Assembly: GCA_019843655.1 (NCBI GenBank)
Contig: JACDQD010000007.1
Location: 10,413,600-10,477,599 of the forward strand
DNA length: 64,000 bases
Direction of reading: 5' to 3'
Source of the DNA: Lethocerus indicus
Taxonomy: Eukaryota > Arthropoda > Insecta > Hemiptera > Belostomatidae
This document shows positions 1 to 12,597 of the stretch, piece after piece (position 1 is the stretch's first letter; every line of letters begins with the position of its first letter). A model generated the notes under the pieces. That model ran no database searches. It saw only the letters and a list, made by a program, of their open reading frames with translations, and was not told the DNA's origin. The position numbers were made by a program, and so were the translations under genes.

Positions 1-74
1 GAACGCCATTTTTCCTGATAAACCCCAAAAATTCCCAATGAAATATTGACAATATTTATACTAAAATGACTCAC

Positions 75-1440
75 GTGTGTTGACTACCGGCCCGTAACCA
101 GAGCAAGACCAGACGACGGCATAGGTATCGTAATCAGTGTCCAGTATCGTGTACTCAGTTTCTACAGGGACTGGAAAAATCAGATTATTAATTATTAATA
201 ATTATATATAACTAATAAAGTTAAATGTACCTAATAGATACAAACCTTACGTGTATATAACAAAGTGATAATTTTTTCTTCATTAATTTTCAAGTAATCG
301 CAAACTAAAGTGCAAGAATTAATTAATATTCGTATTTCGAATGAATTAGATGCCAAATGTTCACTACCAATTTTTGGAAATATGGAATAACGGGTTTAAT
401 AGATTTATTAATTATTTTTATTATCTCACACATAGTTACGCATGTCTGAAAACTTACAAGGCAGTGTTGAGTATTTAACTTTGAGCTTGGATTCTCCTCC
501 CTTGACCACGTTGCGAATCTCACCGGACAGGACGCGCTTGATTCCAGTACTGAAAAAACAAAGTATCTGTAATCGCGCAAATTTATCGAATTAAGCCTTT
601 AAATATCAGCGACTCAAATTCGAAGTTAACATATTTAATTCGGACTCGAAACAAAATAAAAGCCGAACGTATACTTGTATTTCGGCTCATAAATAATGCC
701 ATATACTAATATTATTCTAGAGTACAAACAATATATTTTTTATACATATAAGTATAAAATTCTTACAATCGGTTGGTGATTTCGTTCTCCACGATGACTC
801 GTCCATCGACGGCTTTTGTGTAGTTGGTGAGTGCGCAGCGGCTTCCCGCCTCCAGCACGGTGAAGTATCTCTCCGCTTCATACCACGTACCCATGAACTG
901 TAGGAGTAATAAAAAAATAAATTATAAAATCTATAATTTAAGGCCGTATTTAAGACTCGACTGAAGTTCGGCAAAACCGGGAGTTATGCTATGGGGCCGA
1001 TAACAAGAGAAAGAACGAATTAAAATTCGTATTCTATAATAAATCAATGTTATCGTCCATGTTATTACTTTTTATATTCTATAACACTTCGTCCTTTGTT
1101 TAAAATACATGTATTGAAGTCCAGCAGAATTATTGCTCGGGTCATTTTCTTATTACTGTCGTGTGGAAATCAGTATGTAAGAAAGCAATTGAAATACCTC
1201 CCCATCCACGAAAAAAGTTAGTCTATCTGGTCATTAGCTACACAAGGAAATTGATTATAGTTTAGATATGCTATGGTTCAAAATATAATGGAGAATTTTT
1301 TTTTTAAATAATCTTACCCTGTCGACGTCAAAACCGATCATGGCCCTCTTGTCGGGGCACCAGCCCACTCCTGGCATCTGGGCCGTGGTGCAAGCCACGA
1401 GGGCAGCCACCACCAGGCATACACATTCTCTCGTCCTCAT
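75..1440 (-). CDS. Lazarillo/apolipoprotein D-like lipocalin, 3' end outside window
   Basis: Secreted lipocalin, a beta-barrel carrier of small hydrophobic ligands. Coding exons on the minus strand are 1440-1318, 897-767, 549-458 and 170-75, all with GT-AG sites and compatible phases (0, 2, 1, 1). The ATG at 1440 starts a signal peptide (MRTRECVCLVVAALVACTTAQ). The diagnostic lipocalin motif GTWYE lies at residues 44-48. It is followed by GSRCALTNY (Cys62) and the barrel strands TGIKRVLSGEIR and KLKVKYSTLP. The second conserved lipocalin block, YTILDTDYDTYAVVWSC, lies at about residues 122-138. About 147 residues are visible. Apolipoprotein D-like proteins usually run to about 180-215, so the last exon or exons lie left of base 1; the donor GTGAGT at 74 supports this. 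A non-coding first exon and a TATA promoter lie upstream near 3,019-3,099. Family assignment is firm. Which paralogue it is (neural or glial Lazarillo, or bilin-binding-like) cannot be decided. Confidence 0.9.
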
Positions 1441-3018
1441 ACCTGAAATTGGACAAACCTTATTTACTTATCCTTTAGTCAAGTTAGCCTAAACTAAATT
1501 GTCTATGATCCCTCCTAGTTTAGGTATCGAGTTCTATTACTTTGCAATTCCCGTTTCCTTGGTAAGATAAGGCATGTATCGGGATAAGACGATCACCGGT
1601 TATAACAAAGCCATTTTTTTGCTTTTTTTTAACCTTTTTATTTTTTTACAATCAACTACATAAAGTTATTGGTACAAGTGTTGGGTGTTTTCTTTTCACG
1701 TGAATGTCTCGATAAAAGAGACCACCCAATGATGGCACTTTTCATAACAATGCTAATGAAAACTGTGAGACGCAAAGAGTGGGCTCTGCTAAATTTAATT
1801 GGAGTAGCTGTTAAATAAACAAACTAAATATAAGGGTTAACAGAGGACGAATTTCGTACATATTAACGTAGGATAGACCCGATTTCACTGTAGATCAGTT
1901 TACACGAGTCATTAGCGAACAGCTGTGAAACGATGCCGCGTTTAGGACGATTAGGGGCTCGACTGTGCCACTGATCTAAATTCAGTTGTTCATTTGATGC
2001 CTTAACACTAAGTTCACAGTATTGAGAGACACCCGACACATTCGTCGCGCACTTTGTTAGAGTTTTAATTTCCTGTAGTTTAAGTTCCTGCAGTTTCTTG
2101 TAGCAGTAACGTGACAAAATTTCATTATTCTGTTACGATAGGAAAAGTCGTCAAAATGCGTAACCGAATTAGTGTTTTTTTTGTCAAACCCTGAATGCCC
2201 TGTTAGACAAAAAGTACCGGAGATATTTATTTTCACGAATTTTCCATTCGTTCAGTAACTCCGTATTCCAACAGTAAGCATATCGTCCAAGATAGCTTCA
2301 CAGTTGCCCTGGAAAGTCCTCTATAACTAGAGAGAAGGCCTTGCTGTTGGGCACACTATTGGACGGTTAATTGTTTCCTCCGATAGGAACAAAGGATAAG
2401 GAAGGAAAATAACTAGGATGACCCGCCGAGAGGATTCGAGTGGAATAATAGTAATATAGAGTGAGACGGGAGGCATCCCGCAAAGGCTTATTAGGTGTAA
2501 TTGCGAAGCGCCTAGCCACAGTAATGTCCAGTGATCGATCGTGAAACCGGTTATGAGCCGCTATTCAGATCGGACGGAGAGCTAGTGACTGTACTCAAAG
2601 GTAATCACAGAACCCTCATGCTTTGCCAAGTAGAAATGACTATTATTGTACAAATAACGTTCCGATACCGGAAGGCATGCGCAAACTTTTCGCCAACATA
2701 TAATACGCTATAATATCCCACTGTATTAAGACAGAACACAAAGGTAATTACTGGTGGCATTTTCTGACTCCTTAGAGGCGTAGGCCGTATTATACCTAAA
2801 GCAATGCTATAGACTATGGGATACCTAGGTTAAGAGCGGATAAGCGACAGATAGATGCATGGTTTCGAACTTTAATTCCAAGAGTAATTTTTAACAGAAG
2901 TCGAAACCATAAAGAGCATAATCAGATATCATCGTGTGATTCGAGCGAGATCGGAGCGACTCTGGAATTAATTAATATGGAAATAATGGCTGTTATAAGT
3001 AAGTGACCTTAACCTTAC

Positions 3019-3068
3019 CTGTAATGCGTATTGGAGTTGTTTTCAGGAGGGAGGATGTCGTTGGACAG
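3019..3068 (-). other. Non-coding first exon (5' UTR) of the lipocalin gene, approximate 5' end
   Basis: The minus strand shows a TATA box, then about 50 bp, then the strong donor CATTACAG|GTAAGG with the exon ending at 3019. The next exon downstream begins at 1442, just after TTTCAG and two bases before the lipocalin ATG. A non-coding exon followed by a 1.6-kb intron is therefore likely. The 5' end is estimated from TATA spacing, not seen directly. Confidence 0.6.
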
Positions 3069-3106
3069 ACGTTGCGGTCCGTCCGGCCCGCCTTATATAC
3101 CCGGGG
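3066..3106 (-). promoter_or_regulatory. TATA core promoter of the lipocalin gene
   Basis: Read on the minus strand, GGGTATATAAGGCGGG has TATATAA at 3099-3093 inside a GC-rich context. It lies about 25-30 bp upstream of the inferred transcription start of the 5' UTR exon, whose donor is at 3019. Position and orientation match the lipocalin gene. Confidence 0.6.
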
Positions 3107-6100
3107 GGTACCCCCACCACCGATGTATCATTAAGCGCCTACGCCTTCAGACTACGGGATAACACGTCCCCTGAGCACAACGTGTCCTACAAGGATCACC
3201 GGAAATCCGGGTGTAATTAGAATCAATGCGTTCTTGAGCATCAAAACATTTGTGGTACGTACGGTGTAATAATTGCGCTCGAAAGATTCCATATCGCAGG
3301 TCATCCTTTCGAGTGACGACCGCGGTCGTAATCCTGAACGTACCGAAACTAACCAGGTTTTAACTTTATCTAAAAACTTGTTTCCGGACAAATTCCGGGT
3401 TACGACGAAACAAACTGGCAGCACTGATAAAGTCGTTACGGTACGAGGTTTTTCTTTATATTCGAATGTGCACGGTTAAGGGACCATGTTTGCGACGGGG
3501 GATAGAAATACAAAAAAATATTGTATCATTTCAGGCTTTTTTTCAGTCATATATTAGGATCGAAATTGAGAGGGCAGTTTTGAGGCTGAATGTAATAGAA
3601 AGGTAATACAGACTTAATTCTATACGAAGCGGGCCACGTCAATTTCTCACCCTTTGGAATGTTGGAACCAGACATCGTCGTTAGTGTAGGTCGGCCAATT
3701 GTCTCCCGGTACGCGACCTGGGAGGCGTCCACGGGCAGCGATTTTACCGAAATACAGGAGAAAAGGCTGGCCGATATTGGGTGGGGCGGGGTTCTCGGGT
3801 TCGGCCATCGACTAACGGGTACCGGCCAACCGGGTTCGGAATTCAAAGTCATAAACCGGCCTGGCTCTAGTCAGACACAGTACACCTGTACACACATTTA
3901 CGCCACCGCCGTTTACACTGTCCGTTGAGTCAATAGAAAAAGCCCAAGCTTCTTCTTTTAGACTCAGCCATATTTTAATGCCTCGTCCGGTCCCGCCTTT
4001 TCCGACTTCAAGTGTAATTTGACTCTTCACATAGAGAAATTCCTGACACAGATTCTCCTCAACTTACGACCGAGTTCCGTTTTTTATTTTTCAACCATTT
4101 TTTTTAATTCAAACAAAAATTTTTATAAAAATACAAAAAAATTCGATCCACGTATTATTATTGTAATGTGGAAAATTGATACGTACTATATTGTACAATG
4201 TAAATATAAATACAAATGAAATTTCGCCTAAGTATAGTAAAAAAAATGTTTCGGTAAAAAGAAGTAATTGAAAAAAATTGAAACTGTCTTTCTTGGGTTG
4301 ACTGCGGTTCCTCTCGGTTGGCATTAATACATTTGCAGAGCTTTCGACATTAAGATGTCTTACGTAGAAAGCTGCTAGTGTTTTTTTTTGTTTATTTGTC
4401 TTTGGCTCTGTGTATTTGTATTGCGCTTATTTGTATTTGTTTGTCATCTTTATTTATTTACCTTTAGTCGTATATAAAATGAGAAATTTTCTATTTTCAA
4501 GAAAATCAAAGTCCCTTCGTTTTCAGCTTCTTCAAATCGGTCGTCTACGGTCGAGCGTCATCGGCAATTTGTCTAACCGAGCGGAAGATGAGTCAAAAAG
4601 CGCGACTTTCTCTCCGCTCGTGTATGTCTCTATGTTTGATTACCCGCATTCGAACCCGGTTAATAGAGATAACGATTTTAAAGTTTTTACTGCTAAAACA
4701 TTGTTCTATCGGAAGTTTCGAAAAGCTATTTACACCCCGGGGATTATCGGTCCGGCTGTTTTTAGTCGAAATGAAATTGTTTCATATTTTAATTTCGCGA
4801 AGAATCGGCCCGCTTTAGTTTTGACATTGGCAAAAGTTCCTGTCAAGAATACAGGGAATTTCATATACGAAACAACGATCCTAATTTTTAGAATTGCCAA
4901 CGGTCGCGGATATAATTCCAAAATAAATGAAGAAATGCCGCAATATTACAATATTAGAAATTCCAATCTCGATAAGCCCATCGGAATCTTCCAGTAAATC
5001 GCGAACTGGACATCTTGAGTATCGAGCACAATTCAGTTTTATACACTGATAATGATCACGCGTCGGCTTTATTCAATACGGTTGTGAATTACACATTATA
5101 CAAGTGCGACTGCCTACAGATTATGACCAGTGTTGGTTTTCCGCGGAGACCCGGCCATAACAGTCAGATCCAATCGCGGCCGATGAATATGCCGGCAGTC
5201 GGAATTTAATAGCGCCGCCAATCCGAGCTGTAAAACCTATTAACTCTTTCATAAAAAAAAATTAAAATGACGAGCTAACCGACCGATGCCAATGATGATA
5301 TGCAAATGGCCGTTAATCGCTCTCCGATCGTCCGGCCAATTACTTTTTTCTTATTACCCGGCGTCAAAATTACGCGTTGTTTCCTCCCGGGGGAAACGGT
5401 TGCCTCGGTGTCGATGTCTTATCTAAAGTCGATGACTTTTCGTGTTCGGAGAAATACAATTGACTGAGATCCCACTCCCAGTGATAGCCCCGAGGAGGAC
5501 AGACGAGATTTATATTCGAGAACTCTTCAATTTTTAATAAATTTCAAATAATTTGATCGTAAATCCCCCAACAGATTATTAACCACTCATTTTTATAATT
5601 GAAGTTTAAGGTTTATAGGAGTACTATTCGTGTTGTAGTGAGAAGTGCAGAGTATACGAGTCAAGTCGAGAAGGCCGATGTTGATTTTTTTTTCTTTTAG
5701 AGAGAATGAGACAGAGATCTCCGCAGTTTAAAATAAAATAGAAACTCTCGGGCTCGCAAAGCGTTCAACACAATAGTTTCTCGTCCGAATAGGAATTCTA
5801 GACTGTCGTCAAGGCGCATTTTTACAACCGGAACCCGTCCAGGTTTCCCAGTTTAGCTCGACTTGATGGGATCGGCCGGGACGACTCCGAGCCCAGTTTT
5901 TAAACTCTTCCTTTTAAAAATTAAAGTGGGAACAAGTGGGGAAGGAAGAAGAAGAAGGAGGAGGAAGAGGAGGAGGAGGAGGAGGAGGAGGAAAAAAGGA
6001 AGGAAAGGAGCGCGAGTTGAAATACAGGTTCCCTCAGTCGAAGACGAGTCCGGGCCTCTTCGGGCAATGGCCTTAGCTGCCCCTTTTGCTGAACCAGTCC

Positions 6101-7950
6101 CCACCAAGACTCTTCCACCTCGATAATCTAGCTGCAAAAGGCACCAGAACCTTCAGCATACACGTCCATACCGGCAGCTTGCTGAGAAGTCTTAGATACG
6201 AAATTAATTTACACTAGTTTTTAATATTAAAAAACAACCCAGTTGTTCTTCACTTCTCAGCATAGCTGGCTGGACCCATCTGTTTCGACCCGAGCTAGAG
6301 CTACCAACGCAGATTGAATGCAAAACCAGGGACCACCTACTGTTATAAAACGTGTTATAAAAATATTGGGAAATAAAAATAGCGGCTGTATGCGGGGCCG
6401 GTTAAGCGGCGGGGAGCAATGACACAGTGTCTGTTATGTTGTGGCGCGTGGCTGGCACACCTCATTAACCGTTGTTGTCGATGCCCCTCCAGATATATCG
6501 CCCCTCCCTCCCTCCCCCGCCACTCTCACCCCTTCTAAGGCCGCTAACGGTACATCAACCTTTCGGCTCGAAACACAGCCTTAACCTATGCCCGTGTTTA
6601 CACCGAAATTCTGGAACCCACCAAACCTGGTCTCCATCCAAGCTCAGAGAACAAGTGTAATAATAATTAACCGTTTTTTTAAATGACTAGTTCGACATAC
6701 GAACACAATATCGAGATAAGACATAATGCCATTCTACAATGTATTAGCTATTCTAATGTAGTTAGTGAAGTTTAAATTTAATTGAAATGCGTATACAGCC
6801 TTTATTTTTATTATATTTCTTTCATCTTAGAATGTCTGCCAGAATTTGTAATACGAATTCCGGCGATGCAGCTGCCATTAAAAAAAAAGTGGTCCAGCTC
6901 GATTATTCGTTCCTAAGAATTGTTCGAGGGTTTATAACCTCCGGGCAAAAATGGGCTGATGATAAGTTCGAGTTGAGCTAAACGATCCGAGTTCTTAAGA
7001 CTGCTTTCTTTTCACGGGAAGCAATTCCGTATTGAGACACTCATCGGCCGTCCCTCGTATTTTCCCCGTAACGGGCTTATAATTATTCGAAAGTAGGCTA
7101 AAACCTCCAATAACAATTCGAATGGCAAGCATGAGGCAGGGTACAATAGAGATGTACTGGTCTAATGGCAACAGTAAAAGGCGCCCTACATGCACAATTA
7201 TTAAACACCGGCATACAACTACAACTACAACTCACAAGTGCTAAGTCATTAACAGTACACGCCTCAGGGTGATCTTTCTTTGGGAACCGGTCTTGGCCAG
7301 AACAAGGTGACGGCCGAGTTGAAAATTATATCTCCTGACATTCCAAACCTTTACCTTACTGACACCTGAAAAGGAAGGAATATTATACAGAGGATGCTGT
7401 AAGGATTCAACTAGACCGGGCCTTTATTTTGTAAATCCTAGAGGATGTACTGCCTCGTCCAGATAGGCCTCGGTCGTGCAGGTCGGGCATCGGGTGATCC
7501 GTGACCTCTTACCGGGAACACCGGGTAAGCCGACGCTCCACTAAGTACTGAATATATAGGAAGTAGTGCGGGACATGCGGACGCAGTGCACACAAGCAGG
7601 TGTGTGTATTGCTCAGCAGCGATATCTGTGCGCACGGTGCGTGTGCGCCTTACCTTAGCGTCCGACTGACACGACCTCCATTGTTCGCTAACCGTTAGAT
7701 GACGTCCGAATAACCGACGAGGTCTGCCAATTAATGCCCTCTAACCGTTGCTTGTACGAACGAGTGTGCCGCTTGTGCCTCTGTACAAGTAGTACATGCC
7801 CGGTAATACAGCCCAGAGATCGAATCGCAAACCGCAACCTTCGTTGTTTGGGTTCTACTTACTTTGTTCCCTGCTTATTATGATTCGTGGTAAATGCTGT
7901 AATTTTTTCTTTAAACTCAAATGTTTATGACACGGCCGTAATTTAATTCA
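3107..7950. other. Intergenic region without recognisable genes
   Basis: No reading frame here carries a recognisable domain or paired splice sites. The longest open frame (195 codons, plus strand, 4410-4997) has AT-rich codons unlike the real exons nearby. The region holds a GGA microsatellite at 5,944-5,996 and one perfect octamer ATGCAAAT at 5,300-5,307. A short CAACTA run lies near 7,215. GC-rich patches near 3,650-3,860 explain the open frames there. Confidence 0.6.
5944..5996. repeat. GGA/GAA microsatellite
   Basis: An imperfect trinucleotide run of GAA and GGA units on the plus strand. Arg/Lys-, Glu- or Ser-rich open frames on both strands here come from the repeat and are not genes. 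Confidence 0.9.
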
Positions 7951-7956
7951 GAGGAT

Positions 7957-8502
7957 AAGATCCTGCAATTAGGACATTCTATTACATTAAGACTCGTTTC
8001 ACACGTTCGAGATACATATTGAATGCCTATACTCCTATATAGAGGGATTCCGACATTACAATTCAAAACTACCGATGTCTATAGGGGACCGAAAAACTAG
8101 GAGAAAGGTCCACCGTTTCCTTCGAAGATGTCTTCGTTTTTGAACAGTCCAATATGTTTAAATAAGTGTAATCCAATACGCGGCATATTATTGCGCCAAC
8201 TCCACTTGTATGCTGGCATTTTCAAAGGATAGGAATGATGCAAACATAAACAAACCAAAGTACAGCTGCCCTTCGCCTATGAATTCACCAATGACTCATC
8301 CCAAGCCTTCCATTGTATTACATGTCTCACAATATCACGCGTACATATTCTAACGTTGAATATCCTGATATGGTTTTTGCGTACTGGTTTTGTGTGCTAT
8401 AGTATGTTTGTGTTTATATTCCTGTCCTTCCAGGAATTTGTTGTCAGTTATTGATCAGAACCCTTCAAGTGGACTCGTCACAATAATATGCTGCGTATTG
8501 GA
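7957..8502 (+). mobile_element. Copy A of a non-autonomous DNA transposon-like repeat, 3' truncated
   Basis: About 545 bp that aligns along most of its length to copy B at 11,553-12,205. Shared words include TATTGATCAGAACCCTTCA, TTATATTCCTGTCCTTCCAG and GGACATTCTATT. A left terminal inverted repeat begins near 8,036 (TATATAGAGGGATTCCGACA). It pairs with the right end found only in copy B. Homology stops abruptly after GTATTGGAT near 8,502, so the right terminal repeat is missing. No transposase coding is seen. Confidence 0.65.
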
Positions 8503-11500
8503 TGATAAACCATTGTTAATTTTTCTGGTCTGTAATTACATCAATGATGTAAAGCAAAAAAAATAATAGTAGGAATGTGTGACACTATAAAACACTAAAT
8601 CTTTATTACCTAACTATATACAATTAACATTTTTATTTATAATATATTTACATATTAGTGAAATATTGGACAATTATGAACACATTTTGCGAAGTATTTT
8701 GGATTAGTACTTAATTTGTACTTAGTTCTTAAATGTATTAAAATTTGTTTCACAAGTTGCATTATTCATTACAAAAAAATTGACACTGTATTCTTAAAAC
8801 ATTGTACAAACTCACACTCAACATGCACATGACTTTCTGTTTATGTATAGACATTATTAACAACACTATTTAACATACAATTTGTACTTATAACAAACTG
8901 AAAAATGTGACTAAGTGTAGTTACAAAATTACTGTCATTTCATTAATTCAACAATATCTTTTAGTAAGCCTGAAGTTACACCACTATTAGGAGTATAACT
9001 TTTGCCCATGCACACATTTTTAAATACTAAAGTATTAACATAAATTGTTTGAGATCTTATTATTTACCGAGGAATTACAAAATACAGAGAACTTCCCATT
9101 TTTAATAATGTTAGAAGTGCAAAGAGTATATTTCATTCTATATTCCCAATAATCCAGAGTATAAAATGAATTGTATTTTTAAAATAATAAAATTTGGAAA
9201 TTATTGTTCAAAAATATTAATTTTTGCCGAATAAATTTAAATATTCTGTAGACAGCTAGTTAGAATTATGAAACTTTAAATGTCTTCATATATTACATAT
9301 AAATAAATAGGTCTAGCTGATCTAATACAAAGATAAATGTACATCCATACATCTGATATCACAGACTCTTGCCAAATATACTAGAACGTTTCCGACATAA
9401 AAATTACATAATTATCTAACCTTAGACGTGAAGAAAGTACATACAGTTTTTAATAAGACAGAAATTCAAAAAGAAGACACTCTTAAACTGATTGCCGCAT
9501 TCTCAATGTATTTTTAAATAAATTAAATATTTTTGTTTCAATTTATAGAGTTATAATAAGTAGAAATTTTAATAGTTGGCAAATAAAAATTATACTCAAT
9601 TTTGAGATGAAGTGAACACACCTTTTGTAATTAATGTCTTTCTGAGGTTCTTTTCTTTTATTTATTGGCGAAAAATTTAGTGCTGAATAATATTGCATTA
9701 TAATTATAATTATGTACAATTAACTAGTAACCTAATATTAGAAATTTGAACTATGGACTAAATTAGTGTCTCTATCACCTAAGTTGATTTGAACACCAAT
9801 ATGATGGAAAGAGAAATCATTCCATTGAACATTTCATTGAAATGAGTTTTTCTTGCTTCATATAAGGAAGATACACATAATCATTATATATTACCTTGTA
9901 TGTAATGTTACTATCATTACATTTATTTCTATATATTTAGAGTAATTTATATTACAATACTTAATAGAATTATGCATTATTTCTCAAACAAATTTTAGTT
10001 TAGAAAATCTTCTACTGCACATATGTTGATTAGTAATATCTTCCTTTTAAAAATGTCCTAATTTTTGGTGAAATACCAAGAATTCTCAATAAAACTAAAT
10101 TTTCTGTAAAGTTTCCAATATTCATATTCTGTAAAAATTAACAAATCAAGCTTCATGTTACTAATTTTATTAGTAGCAGAGGAATGATTTAGAAAATGCA
10201 ATAAAAAAACATTTTTTTAAAAATCATTTATAAACATTTTGGAATGCTAATTTATTGTCATTACATACCTTCAATAATAGTACGAATTAAAATGTTAAAT
10301 TGAAGGGCGTTGTTTCTTGCAAGCATAGTGTCTTTGAAATGTACAGACAGACATTATGACACACTGGTACTTTACATATATATTTAAATCTATTATTACC
10401 GAAAACCACTCACTAACTGACTGTACCAGTTCATTGACTTCTATTCCATTACTCTTGATGCATTAGTTTACCTTCCTCCAAGGATGACATGCTTGTGGAT
10501 TGTTAATCAAATATCAATTTGACTGTATACCCTATATTATTCGGCGGGTCAAGTTACAATACTAATTTTTTTTTCATCATATTTACCTAAATGTTTAGAA
10601 ACCTCAACAAAGAATAAATTACTATTTGGCTCACACGTAGAATATATTCTAAGGCATCAGAATAAGGCATTATGTAATTAATTGTTAATGTCAATGATAC
10701 AATTATCACAAGGTCTAGAACCTGGAGCAAGTGATCTTGTTTAATAAAATTATTCAGTAATATTGTCAATAAATTGAATCCGGGATACTGAATATTAATC
10801 GATTTCATATTCAATCACTAGTGATAATTCACTGACCAGCAATACAACAGTACATGATTGATTTAAATTATATTGGAGGTTTCATTCAATGAATATTAAA
10901 ATAGAATTTGACTCACATAGTTTTCCATTAAGAATCAATAATTATTGAGATATGATTAAATTTAATTATTTTCATTAAAAATTAATTTTTACTCCTTTTT
11001 AATTTAAAACAGAAATATGTGAACCAGCTTATTCACATAATCAGCTCAAAACAGTCATAATATAATACAATCATGCACTTTTTTCATTGAATCGTATAAT
11101 TATTAACAACTAATTGTTAAGAATTATAATTTTACAATGACTAGCAATGCTTTCCTTGTATGTTAGAACTTTTAATTCCCTTGTATTTTACCTGTGGCAC
11201 AATATTCAAGTAATTTATCGACAATAGTTACATTTCACTGGGGTAATTAAATAGTCAAACATTACTTTGTTTAAGTGGCCCAACTAATTTAATTCTTATG
11301 AAAGTAATAAATGTCCAAAATAAAAATTTACATTAAATCCCCTGGGGCCAGTTAAATTTAATGACTTGCGTCATGAACATTTTTCAATCAAATGGATATT
11401 GTTAGATATTTTCCTAGAAAATTAATAATGTTAATGGTATTAATAATGTTTTTAATATTGTTAAGCCAATACTGCTTAATAAAACATTGTATTTCAAAAA

Positions 11501-11552
11501 TAAACTCTTTTTCCCTTCTGGCATTGTGCCAAAATAAGCCAAAAAATAAAAC
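8503..11552. other. 3-kb very AT-rich non-coding block between two direct repeats
   Basis: By eye the GC content is about a quarter, clearly below the rest of the window. There are no domains and no long frames. It lies downstream of the ken stop codon in ken's orientation. On the minus strand it holds several AATAAA hexamers and ATTTA pentamers, and one TGTAAATA (a Pumilio-type element) near 8,643-8,650. Two readings are possible. It may be a long ken 3' UTR flanked or interrupted by transposons, or AT-rich filler carried between two repeat copies. Confidence 0.45.
8602..8607 (-). terminator. Candidate polyadenylation signal AATAAA
   Basis: The minus strand reads TAATAAAG, followed 8-25 nt downstream by a GU-rich stretch (TTTAGTGTTTTATAGTGTC). 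This is the usual order for a cleavage site, predicted near 8,585. Another AATAAA lies about 30 nt upstream. It is the most distal good signal for ken before copy A of the repeat. Confidence 0.35.
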
Positions 11553-12205
11553 AAGATCTTAATGCCACTATAGGACATTCTATTTCATTAATACTCAAAA
11601 GTTCTTCACACACTCAAGAAATAAATTGAATGCATATACTCTTATATAGAGGGGTCACAAAATTAAAAATCAAAACTTCTGGGGTATATCGGGAATCGAA
11701 AAACTAAGAGAAATGTCCATTGTAGATTTTCTCTGCTTTGAGAACATCCCAAAAACCGTGAGTGTAATATTATTGTGACAGATTAACTTATTTGATATGA
11801 ATGTAAACATAAACAAACTAAAGTATAACTACTTTCCTCCTACGAATTCGTCGGACTCGGATGACTCATCGGAAGTTTTTGAATGAATTACATGTGTCAC
11901 AGTGTGCCGCGTAAAATTCTAACTTTGAATATTCTGATATGGTTTTTTCGTACTGGTTTTGTGTACTTTGGTTTGTTTGTGTTTATATTCCTGTCCTTCC
12001 AGGAATTTGTTGTCTGTTATTGATCAGAACCCTTCAGGTGGACTCGTCACAATAATACGCTGTGTATTGGATAACACTCACTTTTTTTTACTTGGAGATG
12101 TTCTCAAAAACGAGAAAATCGCCAAAGAACCGTTTTCTCTGAGTTTGTCTATCCCCTATATGCTCGCCAAGTCCTGACGTTCAACATCGGGACACCCAGT
12201 ATATA
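11553..12205 (+). mobile_element. Copy B of the transposon-like repeat, most complete copy with terminal inverted repeats
   Basis: The left end near 11,641 (TTATATAGAGGGG) and the right end near 12,189-12,205 (GGGACACCCAGTATATATAT) are inverted with respect to each other. The inverse similarity continues inward: left GAATCGAAAAACTAAGAG against right CTCTGAGTTTGTCTATCCCC read in reverse. The terminal repeats are roughly 100-130 bp and imperfect. GGGACACCC...GTATAT ends flanked by TA resemble those of many insect Tc1/mariner-type miniature elements. About 85 bp upstream of the left end is also shared with copy A, so A and B either share a longer element or arose by duplication. There is no coding capacity. 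Confidence 0.65.
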
Positions 12206-12597
12206 TATCTAATCACATACACATTTAAGAGCGTACGGTAGAGGCTCGATGTTCGGGAAACCTGTTTTCATAGACGTTGAACACAAATGTCTTAACATAA
12301 AACTTCAAATAATACGGTGCGAATAAATTATGACGTTACATGTGACGTTACAGGGCTTTGAATATAATACTGACCTACAAATAGTTCAAAATTGCCATCG
12401 CCCTTCTTTTATGAGCTAAATAGCATTGCAATTAAATTCAACTTAAAACTCCGAAATGTAAAAAAAAGATTTCCTTCGTAACATCAAGTTTCTACCACAC
12501 GACGAAATAATAATAATAAAGGTCAACAACAATAACAATATTTTAAAAACTGGCCCAAACAGAAAAAAAATAAAATAAGAATGGAAAATGTCCATTG

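Larger units (their letters stand above)
8585..12597 (-). other. ken: Possible long 3' UTR of ken
   Basis: From the ken stop codon at 12,598 to the polyadenylation signal near 8,602 the minus strand has no gene. It is extremely AT-rich and has UTR-type elements near its distal end. If correct, the UTR is about 4 kb and contains the transposon-like copy B. Nearer AATAAA hexamers would allow shorter isoforms. This is inference; transcript data would settle it. Confidence 0.3.

Noticed and set aside
4410..4997. 195-codon plus-strand frame, the longest anonymous frame outside ken
   Set aside because: Codons are AT-ending and random-looking, unlike the confirmed exons. It has no domain, no splice context and no homology that I recognise, and one long chance frame is expected in 64 kb.
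7957..12205. LTR retrotransposon, with A and B as LTRs
   Set aside because: There are no TG...CA ends, no primer-binding site after copy A and no polypurine tract before copy B. The 3-kb interior lacks gag or pol, and copy B has inverted-repeat ends.
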